This document shows, piece by piece, positions 56,441 through 64,000 of a stretch of 64,000 nt of DNA (positions are counted from its first letter, which is position 1; each line of letters begins with the position of its first letter). The notes beneath the pieces were generated by a model that worked only from the letters and a program-made list of their open reading frames with translations, made no database searches and was not told the DNA's origin. The position numbers and the translations under genes were made by a program. This DNA comes from an uncultured Planctomycetaceae bacterium (GTDB lineage Bacteria; Planctomycetota; Planctomycetia; Planctomycetales; Planctomycetaceae): the NCBI GenBank assembly GCA_943787265.1, contig CALSLT010000043.1, forward strand, positions 36,982 to 100,981, written 5' to 3'.

Positions 56441-57597
56441 CTGACCCACCGACCACTCTGGATGTGTTTCTTCGGACCAACACAAATTTCTTTACCGACC
56501 AACTCGATTTCCAGAACCGCCAGACCGACAAAGAACTGTTTCTTTTGAGGGATCAGGCGCGCTTTGACGGACCTGCTGTGTTTGTCGGCGGACAGGCACG
56601 TCTGTCGGCGATTGCCGGTGCAACGAACACCGAAAACAAATTCAATTATCTTGGTCGCTTTCCGCCCGACTTTGAAGGCAAATCTGTGACGGATGCGCGT
56701 ATGCTGCAAGCGAATGCAGCATTGGCCGGACATGTCAATGACTGGATAAGCGTGTATGGCGAGTTGCTGTTCTCAGACGTATTCTCGTTTCCAGATCACA
56801 AGCAAGGCAGCCTGCAGGTCCGACAGGCATACGCAGTCTTTGGTGATTTGTCAGAATCTCCTTTCTATGGATTCGCTGGAAAGAAAAACGTCTCTTTTGG
56901 TGACATGGGGACGCTCTCTCCATTCAGTCAGTCGGTAGTCTGGCACTACTTTGGCGCTCTGCACGAGGGTGCAGGGATCGGATACGACGACGGCGATTTC
57001 AATTTCACATTGTCTGCATTGAATGGTGGCCGGGGACTTCGTGTATCCGACTCCGAGGCCAAGGGCAAACTTAACAACTTCGCGGTCAACGCACTTTACC
57101 GGTCAGACAGTGACTGGGTTCAGTGGCAGGTTGGTGCCGGCTTTCTTCTTGGCACAATCTACGATGCTACAGAAGCAGAGCATCTCGATCCTACGGCATT
57201 TGGCGAGTACAACCATGCATGGGACGTAAATGGCGAGATGCGGGTCGGGCCGGTGACGGTGGCAGCCGAGATCGCCTCAACCACTGGCGACTGGCCGACA
57301 ACCGGACATCCCGTCATCGCCTATCGCACCGAAGCTGCTTACGATTGTTGTGTAGCTGAATGTCCTGCACGGTTGTCCGTGAGTTGGAGCGAAGGAATCC
57401 AAGGGGCTTCCGGGACGGAATTCGAGTTCAATCAGCAGTTGGTCCTTGGCCTCAGCGTGACGCCCGATCCTCACGTTCGCCTGTCGTTCGAGTACATCCG
57501 CAGTCTCGGGTTTGCTCCACTGATTGGGATTACGACCGTCAGTGACCGCCATGTTGTTCAGAACACTGCACTTGCGGGAATGACCCTCGTCTTCTGA
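56441..57597 (+). pseudogene. Porin-like outer-membrane beta-barrel, 5' end lost to IS3
   Basis: The frame is open across the IS border (TDPPTTLDVFLRTNTNFF), so the signal peptide and first strands are missing; the first possible start in this sequence is a GTG at 56464. About 380 residues remain, rich in alternating polar/hydrophobic strands (GGQARLSAIAGATN, SVYGELLFSDVF, YGFAGKKNVSFGDMGTL, GAGIGYDDGDFNFTLSALNG) and ending in Phe, as barrel proteins do. It resembles bacterial siderophore- or substrate-porin families in overall layout; I cannot choose between them. Confidence 0.65.
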
Positions 57598-57680
57598 TTG
57601 CTGGCAGCGACAGCAGAAAGCCAGTTCCTGGGCGGCAGCTTTTCGACTTTTGCACGAGAGCTGTCGCCTTTCAGGTTTTA

Positions 57681-60062
57681 TTAACTCGCCGGAATAGCCA
57701 GGGCCACGTCATTCGTGACGACCGGCAAACATAGCGTGACCATGGCGCCGCCCTCGGGTGCATCTTCGATTGTCAGTGTGCCTTCATTAATTTCGGTCAG
57801 GGAAAGGCAGATTGACAATCCGAGCCCCGTGCCCTGAGGTTTTGTCGTCACGTATGCTTCCAGTGGGTTGCTGTCCAGAGTTTTCCCAAAGCCTGGCCCG
57901 CTATCCCGAACTGTCAGAACGACAGTGAAGTCCCTGACAGCGGACTCAATCCAGATGTGGCGACGTCTGGAACCGGCAGCGTCGATGGCCTGCACGGCAT
58001 TCAGTATCAGGTTGACCAGAATCTGCTGGATATGAATGTCATCCGCGTAAATGCAGATGTCGTCCGGTACCGTCGCTGTGACGCCAGTCTGATAGACACC
58101 CAGTTCGTTAGTTGTCAGCGTCAGGGCAGAGTCGATGCACTCGCGAAGATTGAGCGTCTTTCGCTCGACGGGACACCTGCGGGAGAAATAGCGGAGACGA
58201 TGCACGATGTTCCCGGCCCGCTGAGACTCATCGATGATCTCGCCAAGAATCTCTTCAATCGCGGGGGGAAGGTTTTCGAGGTTCCGCAGCGTGCGTCGGG
58301 CTGCCGATGCAAGATTGGTCACGGACGTCAGCGGCTGGTTGATCTCGTGAGAGATGTTGGACGCCATTTCTCCCAGTGCACTCAGGCGGGACAGATGGGC
58401 CAGAGCGGTAGCGGCACGCTCCCTTTCCCGCTGCTGTGCTCGCTCGGCCGTGGTGTCTCGGATAACCAGAACGATCTCTCTATCGGCATCTGCTCCTGCG
58501 ATGGGGATTGTGCTGACTTCGACACATGCATCAGCACCTGCATTGGGAAACGAGACGGGAACACAACGCTGCGTCGCCTGAGAATCAGTCGCGGACAGGG
58601 CATCGGCCAGTTCCCGAGGCCAGAACTCCTGGAACTTGCGTCCGACAACATCAGTCACCAGAGAATATGGCGGTGGCTGGTTGGCAAACAGGACCTGTCC
58701 CTGTTCAGAAAGCAGCAGGATACTCTCAGGAATGTTATTCATGACAGATGACAGACGTTGCTCTGAACTGCGCAATGCTGTTTCCACTGCTTCTCTAATG
58801 CGGATTTCTTCCTGGAGTTGTCGTACGGTCTGCTGCAGTTCCTCTGTTTTGTCGTCGACAAGTTCCTGCAGATGATCCCGATGACTTTCGCGTTCCTTCT
58901 GGGCCTGAATGCGTTCCATGATATCGTGGATTGAACCGCAGACGAAGGTTTTGCCATTCACCTCAACTGCCGACATTGAGATCTCCACATTGACAAGATG
59001 GCCATTCTTGTGTCGAGCCGGCACTTCCGTTCGTTGACCAATCAACGGACCCGCCTTCTCACGACGGAACCGGGCCATACCGTTTATGTGCTGATCGACG
59101 GCGAAGTCGGGCACAATCAGTTGATCGAGTCGTCGCCCAATCGCCTCGTCGGCAGTCCAGCCGAGAATGTTTTCCGCCTCCCGGTTCCAGAGAGATACTG
59201 TGCCGTACTCGTCACAGAAGATGATTCCGTCCAGTGACGATTGAACCAGCTCCTGTAACTGCTGCTTCTGCTCTGAAGAGGCCAGTCGCAACTGATGCTC
59301 GTCTGTTATGTCGGCGACAATAGAAATGGCTCCCCATTGCCGTCCCTGTGAGTCATGCACCGGCGTGGCAGCGACTCGATACATTCCATCCATCGTCGGA
59401 AGTTCTGTTACGACTTCGACAGCAGGGCCACCGGCGAGAACCTGAGCACACGGTGGCTGAGGATCTGGCGTGGCTGTTCCACAATACAGCAGTCGGTAGT
59501 CGAGCCCTTCGAGTGCACCGTGAACTGGCTCGAAACGCTCTCGCATCGTTCGATTGGCTCGGACAATGGCACCACTCAGGTCAAGCAGCGAGATATGATC
59601 GGGGAGCGCGTCAAAGGTGTCGTTCCATTCCTGCAGTCGCAGCAGGTCCGCCTGCGCCGGCGAATACTCCTCATACACGCAATGCAGAGTTACCGGGTCG
59701 GAACGATCGGCGACTCCGATCGTCCGATGAAGAATTCGACCGTCCTTCAGGTAGACACTGTCGCGAAAAATGTCGCCGGAGTCTGTCAGCGGAATATGTC
59801 TGGGAATCAACTGAAAAGGTGGTACGTCCACCGTTTGTTCGGAACAGTGGCTTTCCAGATCGCCGAAGGTGATCGTGTTGCGGGATGTCGCCTGGACCTG
59901 CGGTAACTTCCAGATCGCCGCGAATCGTGAATTCCATTTGAACTTGAAGCCGCGTTCCGGAAACACGGTCAGCACCCCCGAAGGCAATTGTTCAAAGGCC
60001 TCAGGGCCTTCCTCATACAGAGAGAACAGCAGGTGACTGTCGGAGACGGAGTGATCAGTCAT
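57681..60062 (-). CDS. PAS-domain sensor histidine kinase, FixL-like
   Basis: The start ATG at 60062 has AGGGAGC upstream. The product has 793 residues: three PAS-type domains (about 140-255, 265-390, 430-545), HisKA with phospho-acceptor His in NISHEINQPL (about 583), then HATPase_c with the N box NLILNAVQAI and the G boxes DSGPGFG and GTGLGL. No membrane helices, so it is cytoplasmic. It overlaps by eight bases with the upstream response-regulator gene and forms the pair with it. The ligand is unknown; no haem-binding His is evident. Confidence 0.92.
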   Translation of the reverse strand: MTDHSVSDSHLLFSLYEEGPEAFEQLPSGVLTVFPERGFKFKWNSRFAAIWKLPQVQATSRNTITFGDLESHCSEQTVDVPPFQLIPRHIPLTDSGDIFRDSVYLKDGRILHRTIGVADRSDPVTLHCVYEEYSPAQADLLRLQEWNDTFDALPDHISLLDLSGAIVRANRTMRERFEPVHGALEGLDYRLLYCGTATPDPQPPCAQVLAGGPAVEVVTELPTMDGMYRVAATPVHDSQGRQWGAISIVADITDEHQLRLASSEQKQQLQELVQSSLDGIIFCDEYGTVSLWNREAENILGWTADEAIGRRLDQLIVPDFAVDQHINGMARFRREKAGPLIGQRTEVPARHKNGHLVNVEISMSAVEVNGKTFVCGSIHDIMERIQAQKERESHRDHLQELVDDKTEELQQTVRQLQEEIRIREAVETALRSSEQRLSSVMNNIPESILLLSEQGQVLFANQPPPYSLVTDVVGRKFQEFWPRELADALSATDSQATQRCVPVSFPNAGADACVEVSTIPIAGADADREIVLVIRDTTAERAQQRERERAATALAHLSRLSALGEMASNISHEINQPLTSVTNLASAARRTLRNLENLPPAIEEILGEIIDESQRAGNIVHRLRYFSRRCPVERKTLNLRECIDSALTLTTNELGVYQTGVTATVPDDICIYADDIHIQQILVNLILNAVQAIDAAGSRRRHIWIESAVRDFTVVLTVRDSGPGFGKTLDSNPLEAYVTTKPQGTGLGLSICLSLTEINEGTLTIEDAPEGGAMVTLCLPVVTNDVALAIPAS

Positions 60063-60720
60063 TCTTGAGCTCCCTGACATCAGGCCATTCAGTCAATCCG
60101 GCTACCATGAATTCTCTGACCAGTTCGTACGGAGATGTCATCCCCAGTTTTCTGAGAGCTTCTGCGCGATACTTTTCGATTGTCCGCAGGGACCATCCCA
60201 GCTCCGCCGCACACTGTTTGTGCTGCTTGCCGTCGGCAATACACCTCAGAACGTTCATTTCGCGTTCGCTCAGCGTCAGCAACCTGTCAAGCAGGGAAGT
60301 TTTCTGTTCCAGGGAGGCCAGTGCGGCATCGTTGGCCTGAACAGCCACACGAATTGCGTCCCACAGTTCCTCTTCGCTGTATGGCTTTCTCAGAACGGCG
60401 ACGGCTCCAGATCGCATGGCCCGCATCGTCAGATCAACGTCCGCGTACGCAGAGACCAGAACGACAGGTATTTCGGGACGGTTGTCGACTATCCATCCCA
60501 GAATCTCCAGCCCCGGCATGTCAAACATGCGAACGTCGCTGATGACCAGACAGCGACCGTTCTCCGGCAGCGCGTCGATCAGCTCTTTCCCAGTCGAGAA
60601 CAGACTTACTTCAAGCGAAAACGACGAAACCAGCCGTCCCAGCGAAGTGCGAGCGCCTGAGTCATCATCAACGATGAAAACATGAATATCTGTGACAACG
60701 CCAGCAACAGAATCTTCCAT
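60055..60720 (-). CDS. FixJ/NarL-type response regulator
   Basis: ATG 60720 (MEDSVAGVVTD) follows GAGGGAGC. The product has 221 residues: receiver with VDDD, phospho-Asp in ISDVRM and Lys in LRKPYSEEEL; LuxR HTH at about 155-205 (TLSEREMNVLRCIADGKQHKQCAAELGWSLRTIEKYR). It is the first gene of the pair with the kinase. Targets are unknown; the LuxR-type gene at 40337 is not its kinase partner. Confidence 0.92.
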   Translation of the reverse strand: MEDSVAGVVTDIHVFIVDDDSGARTSLGRLVSSFSLEVSLFSTGKELIDALPENGRCLVISDVRMFDMPGLEILGWIVDNRPEIPVVLVSAYADVDLTMRAMRSGAVAVLRKPYSEEELWDAIRVAVQANDAALASLEQKTSLLDRLLTLSEREMNVLRCIADGKQHKQCAAELGWSLRTIEKYRAEALRKLGMTSPYELVREFMVAGLTEWPDVRELKND

Positions 60721-60995
60721 CGGCTCCCTCATTCGTCGCGGCAAATCTCTGAATTGTGAATATAACGGCCCTTTAAAACCAGTTCCGCTGACAGAATCCT
60801 GGCTCACATTCAAACGAGGCGGGCTGAATAGCGCAGCGATGCGGTAAATTTCGCCAGACAGTAGTCGCTGCCGGAGTTTTTATCTGCCGATCCGGGAGCA
60901 TGTCATATCTATCTTCGCTGATATGTCAATCTGTACCCGTCTATCGACGACAAACCGCACACATAGTCGCACATATTTGCGGCCATGTGCAGGAA
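60721..60995. other. Upstream region of the FixJ-like gene
   Basis: About 275 bp without a gene. It holds the promoter of the two-component pair, and nothing else recognisable. Confidence 0.4.
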
Positions 60996-61350
60996 TCATC
61001 GCTGTGCGGAAGCGGGTAGCTCGACGTGACAATCCAAGCGGACGTGCTCAACGCAGTCGGTGAGCAGCTCGAGCGGGTTCACCGAGTGTTTCAGAACCTC
61101 GCCGAAGACGACGGCATCGAATCCCGCGAACTCGGGCGGCGACTCAACCCTCAGCATTGATTGCTTCGAGGCGACGGCGGAACTCCACGAAGTCGAGTAC
61201 GTCACAAGATGCGACAGTCCATCCGCGAACGAGACGCCGTAGTCGCCGACGCCGCAGCCTAAGTCGAGAACCCGTCCGCCAGTGCGAGGCAGGTGGCTCA
61301 GTGCCGATTCAGCCTCGGGATACCGCGTGTACGGGATCTGCGCAAACCCT
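60996..61350 (-). pseudogene. SAM-dependent methyltransferase fragment
   Basis: On the minus strand the frame reads AQIPYTRYPEAESALSHLP, then GGRVLDLGCGVGDYGVSFAD (motif I) and FAGFDAVVFGEVLKHSVNPLELL. It has no start codon with a sensible context, and the C-terminus is short. This is a remnant of a class I methyltransferase. Confidence 0.65.
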
Positions 61351-61559
61351 CGCCGTCAGCAGCCGGGTCTCAGTTTGGCCTCCCGGCACTGCCAGATACA
61401 CACACTTGTGCATAATTGTGCATAAAGTCGTCGCCCAAGTAGCTGATGCGTCGCGCCGGATTCTACCGATCAGACAGAATATGATGATCTGGTATCGAGT
61501 CGAAAATCACTCTCGAGCTTTGTACGTGATGTCTACAAATGATATGGAGTGGATATTTG
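61351..61559. other. Short intergenic region
   Basis: No gene. A tandem CTTGTGCATAATTGTGCATAAA lies near 61410-61430 and may be a regulatory site (inference only). Confidence 0.3.
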
Positions 61560-63740
61560 ATGCGAACTTCAGCAGTTCCTGCAATAGTGGGGTTGATCTG
61601 TTTCTGGGCATCTGCGGAGATACTCGCCCAGACTCCAGGCGAGCAGTTGCCCGCGTACATTCAGCTTCGGCGCGATGTGCTGGTCAATTCGGATCTCTGG
61701 TCAAATCAGCCAGAGATTCTCGCGGCGAATCTTGGCTTCGAAGGCATCATCGGCATTCCAGGGCTGCGATCAGCTGATGACCTGCCTCTGGCCGCTGCGG
61801 CCGGGGCCGGTGTAAATCTCGACTGGGCTCAATTCGCCCCTGTTCCTCCGCTGCGTAATCTGACCACAGGGGCCGGACCGCTGGGAGTGGAACTGGGCGG
61901 ATTTGGGAACTCACCAATTCTCGGTGACGCGATGCCCATCGAAGTAAGCTGGCCGCTTCTGCCGAGTTCCGTCCAGCCGGACAATATCGCGATTACTCTG
62001 AATACTGGCGATGTGGTGACTCCCGTCGCCGCAGCATTGAATCCAAATTACGACTACAACGAACGCCACGTGATCGTGACTTTCGGCGAGTTTGCAAACC
62101 GTCAGACTCCCGGATCAGCTGGAGCGATTTATCCCGTTGCAGTGAGCTTTGTCGACGGTTCTTCTTCGCTGATGGCGGTCGGTCCACACGGCCCAGTGTC
62201 GCTAACCGGGCTGACCATTGGCAGCAGCAGCCCGTATGTATCGGGACCTGGACTTGTTGGAGCCCGCCTGACGCCATTCTCGCCAGTTGGTGATTTTGCG
62301 CCGCCGGCGCTGGCAGGGGCCTCACCGAACGATGGTTTTTCGCTATACGGCGACGATGCTGAATACCGCCTGCGCCTGTTCACATCAGGCGGATTTTCAC
62401 CCGATGGAGTCAGCGGTTTTCTGGCGACGGACTTTGAAAAGTTCTTTCGCCTGCATGCCGTCGATGCGAGCGGACAGTCGGTGACGATCGACAAGACCGG
62501 GCAGGTTTACGACCTTGGAGCGGGGACCGTGCAGGTCATCGGGTTGGCAGAAGTCGGGCCACCCACAACTGGCGAACCGGACCGCACTTATGACGCTGAG
62601 GATCACGACAACTACTTCGATATCATCCTGAAAGGCGATCAAGCCGCGATTCGTTTGCTGCAATCGGTCGAAATTCCGACATCCACCGAACCGGGCTACA
62701 GCGATATCTACAATCCCGGCGGACCGGGGCGGACACCAATTCCCGGCGTCATTTATACGGAGCCAGCCGCTCCACAGACGTTTGCTATCAATCAGGCACT
62801 CGATGAATCCGGCACCGTTTCGTATGCGTCTCAGGATTTCGCGAATTACGACCTCGACGACGATCTGCCCGTAGTTTTCTGGCTTAACGATTCCTCCGGC
62901 CCCGGTCGCCTGACTGCCAGCTCGAACGAGACCAACAGTCTGCTCGCCGCCGGTCTCACACTGAAGTCAATTCCGTTCGCCAACGAGGCGGCTCGCCCCG
63001 GCGTTTCAGACATTGACGCTTTTTTCAATTCCGTAACTGGCGACCGTATTTACACACTGGATGCTGTCGAGTCGTTGCAGCTCGCAAGCAGCGATGCCTG
63101 GCAGCACATAGGCCGGGTGTTTGGAGCCTTCGACCGAAGCTGGCCTGGTGCCGAACCCGTGTACCGCTTTCTGGACTCGACAACAGGCTGGCACGTGTTC
63201 AGCCCGAATCTGAACGATGCGTTGCAGGCAGAGGGAATTGAGTATCAGGGCATCGGGTGGTACGCCGCTTCGTTCGTTCCAGTTCCACAGGAAGTCCGTT
63301 TCGACCGCTCTGACGAATTGCTCGTAACTGACGCCTTGGCCTCTGGCGGAATGTTGTCAATCAACGGCTCTGGAATGCTGCGTCTGGAAGCAGGAGGCAG
63401 TTTCACACAGGGGATCATAATTCGTGACGGTCGCCTGCAGGTTAATGGAAGTCTCTCCGGCGGACCGCTTACTGTTGAACGGGATGGAGTTTTGTCTGGC
63501 AAGGGTGTCATCAGCAATGAGGTCACGGTGTCCGGAAGGCTCGCTCCCGGGCAGTCTCCCGGCACGATGACGTTTCTCTCGTCGGTCGACATGGCGGTGG
63601 ATGGCGTTCTGGAAATCGAACTTCGATTCGCCCTTGCTCTATTAGGCGGATCGTTTCACCGACCCTTGCCGCTGCCGCGAGTGCTTGCTTTCGCGACAGC
63701 GTTCCTAGACCTCGCTGGAACTGCCGACCGCAATATCTGA
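61560..63740 (+). CDS. Exported autotransporter-like repeat protein, 3' end replaced
   Basis: ATG 61560 (MRTSAVPAIVGLICFWAS) starts a signal peptide ending near AQTPG. The 726-residue frame holds a large beta-rich region, a DUF5648-like module at about 500-580 (FFNSVTGDRIYTLDAVES, YRFLDSTTGWHVFSPN), and an autotransporter-type beta strand block (GGSFTQGIIIRDGRLQVNGS, SGRLAPGQSPGTMTF). After VDGVLEIEL (63620) the protein is read from the antisense of the integrase gene, so the native C-terminus, probably an anchor or PEP-CTERM signal, has been lost. Confidence 0.7.
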   Translation: MRTSAVPAIVGLICFWASAEILAQTPGEQLPAYIQLRRDVLVNSDLWSNQPEILAANLGFEGIIGIPGLRSADDLPLAAAAGAGVNLDWAQFAPVPPLRNLTTGAGPLGVELGGFGNSPILGDAMPIEVSWPLLPSSVQPDNIAITLNTGDVVTPVAAALNPNYDYNERHVIVTFGEFANRQTPGSAGAIYPVAVSFVDGSSSLMAVGPHGPVSLTGLTIGSSSPYVSGPGLVGARLTPFSPVGDFAPPALAGASPNDGFSLYGDDAEYRLRLFTSGGFSPDGVSGFLATDFEKFFRLHAVDASGQSVTIDKTGQVYDLGAGTVQVIGLAEVGPPTTGEPDRTYDAEDHDNYFDIILKGDQAAIRLLQSVEIPTSTEPGYSDIYNPGGPGRTPIPGVIYTEPAAPQTFAINQALDESGTVSYASQDFANYDLDDDLPVVFWLNDSSGPGRLTASSNETNSLLAAGLTLKSIPFANEAARPGVSDIDAFFNSVTGDRIYTLDAVESLQLASSDAWQHIGRVFGAFDRSWPGAEPVYRFLDSTTGWHVFSPNLNDALQAEGIEYQGIGWYAASFVPVPQEVRFDRSDELLVTDALASGGMLSINGSGMLRLEAGGSFTQGIIIRDGRLQVNGSLSGGPLTVERDGVLSGKGVISNEVTVSGRLAPGQSPGTMTFLSSVDMAVDGVLEIELRFALALLGGSFHRPLPLPRVLAFATAFLDLAGTADRNI

Positions 63741-63789
63741 AGACGACAAGGAATCGCCCACTTCGTTTGTCTTGTCTGATGCTTGCCAC
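63618..63789 (-). pseudogene. Tyrosine integrase, N-terminal fragment
   Basis: A GTG at 63789 after GGAAGGAGC opens MASIRQDKRSGRFLVVFRY and continues QFQRGLGTLSRKQALAAAAR to RLIEQGRIEV, the arm-binding N-terminus typical of planctomycete tRNA-targeting integrases. It breaks at about 63,620, where the frame enters the autotransporter-like gene. Core and catalytic parts (R-H-R-Y) are missing. Confidence 0.8.
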
Positions 63790-63854
63790 TGTTTCTGCTC
63801 CTTCCGCGAATGAGGGTCAGTCGCGGTCTAACCTACTGAGGATCGACCTCAGTA

Positions 63855-63947
63855 TTATTCCCAGCAGTCAAGGGCTTGCGCGAGAGATGCAAGTGCCATC
63901 CGAGCGCCCTGTTGTTGCGCATTTGTTGCGCCGAGAGCACGAGGCAT
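63855..63947 (-). CDS. Possible 30-residue peptide upstream of integrase
   Basis: ATG 63947 gives MPRALGATNAQQQGARMALA and a stop at 63855. No domain. It may be a leader or a relic; little supports expression. Confidence 0.25.
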   Translation of the reverse strand: MPRALGATNAQQQGARMALASLAQALDCWE

Positions 63948-63981
63948 AAAAAAAGGACTCACGTCTGATTGACGTAAGTCC
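63948..63981 (-). terminator. Rho-independent terminator at right edge
   Basis: Stem GGACTCACGTC / GACGTAAGTCC (one mismatch, 5-nt loop) with seven T on the minus strand (A run 63948-63954). Its direction and position suit termination of a tRNA gene on the minus strand just beyond the window. Confidence 0.85.
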
Positions 63982-63993
63982 TTATCTGGTAAG

Positions 63994-64000
63994 AGCGGAG
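63994..64000 (-). other. Possible start of the intact tRNA-Ser at the right edge
   Basis: The last seven bases AGCGGAG equal the bases at 34449-34455, the 3' terminus of the tRNA-Ser half (two bases of which lie outside the tRNA). Too short to prove alone. Confidence 0.35.

Noticed and set aside
63624..63740. Last 39 codons of the exported repeat protein as a genuine C-terminus
   Set aside because: They are the antisense of the integrase N-terminus, which has its own ribosome-binding site and family motifs.

Overview
The window looks like a chromosome segment of a planctomycete (phylum Planctomycetota). The evidence is the PVC-type haem/discoidin dehydrogenase, the overlapping ECF sigma factor / zinc-finger Ser/Thr kinase pair, secretin-N-like and FHA giant proteins, a Tat-exported dimethylformamidase-like protein, and abundant Ser/Thr-rich small signalling proteins. 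No rRNA genes and no CRISPR arrays were seen.

Bases 1-24,800 are an ordinary, mostly intact backbone. They hold the end of a multi-domain c-type cytochrome dehydrogenase; an overlapping sigma-kinase-PDZ operon; galT; an esterase; a 1,052-residue FHA membrane protein; a transglutaminase (TgpA-like)/DUF58 pair; a long protein of repeated secretin-N-type domains; ilvE; and a LolD/LolC-E-type ABC pair. Bases 24,800-34,450 are a decaying stretch: a frameshifted IS630 element with TA flanks, a zinc metallopeptidase broken by several frame changes, an esterase, a degenerate class C beta-lactamase cut by an IS3 fragment, and a dimethylformamidase-like gene with one frameshift.

At 34,451-34,510 lies the 3' half of a tRNA-Ser(UGA) gene on the minus strand. 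From there to the right edge the sequence looks like an integrated island of about 29.5 kb. An integrase N-terminus sits beside the right edge, and the last bases of the window match the 3' terminus of the same tRNA, which is the geometry expected if the intact tRNA lies just outside. The island carries ISAs1, IS1182 and three IS3 copies, a group II intron reverse transcriptase split by IS1182, several other tRNA 3'-end-like fragments, and an array of four hairpin repeats.

The cargo of the island is almost entirely signalling: a LuxR-type regulator with a degenerate receiver, three STAS-domain (anti-anti-sigma-like) proteins, an FHA-GAF-class III nucleotide cyclase, a CBS-GGDEF diguanylate cyclase overlapping a DUF3050 gene, a FixL/FixJ-like pair, and an RsmE-like methyltransferase with a second 5'-truncated copy. 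A 527-bp structured leader and a 1,390-bp cyclase-to-STAS segment are each present twice; the second segment is bracketed by inverted IS3 copies. The best candidate for an undescribed system is this cyclase/STAS/RsmE cassette together with its hairpin-rich leader and the hairpin array upstream.
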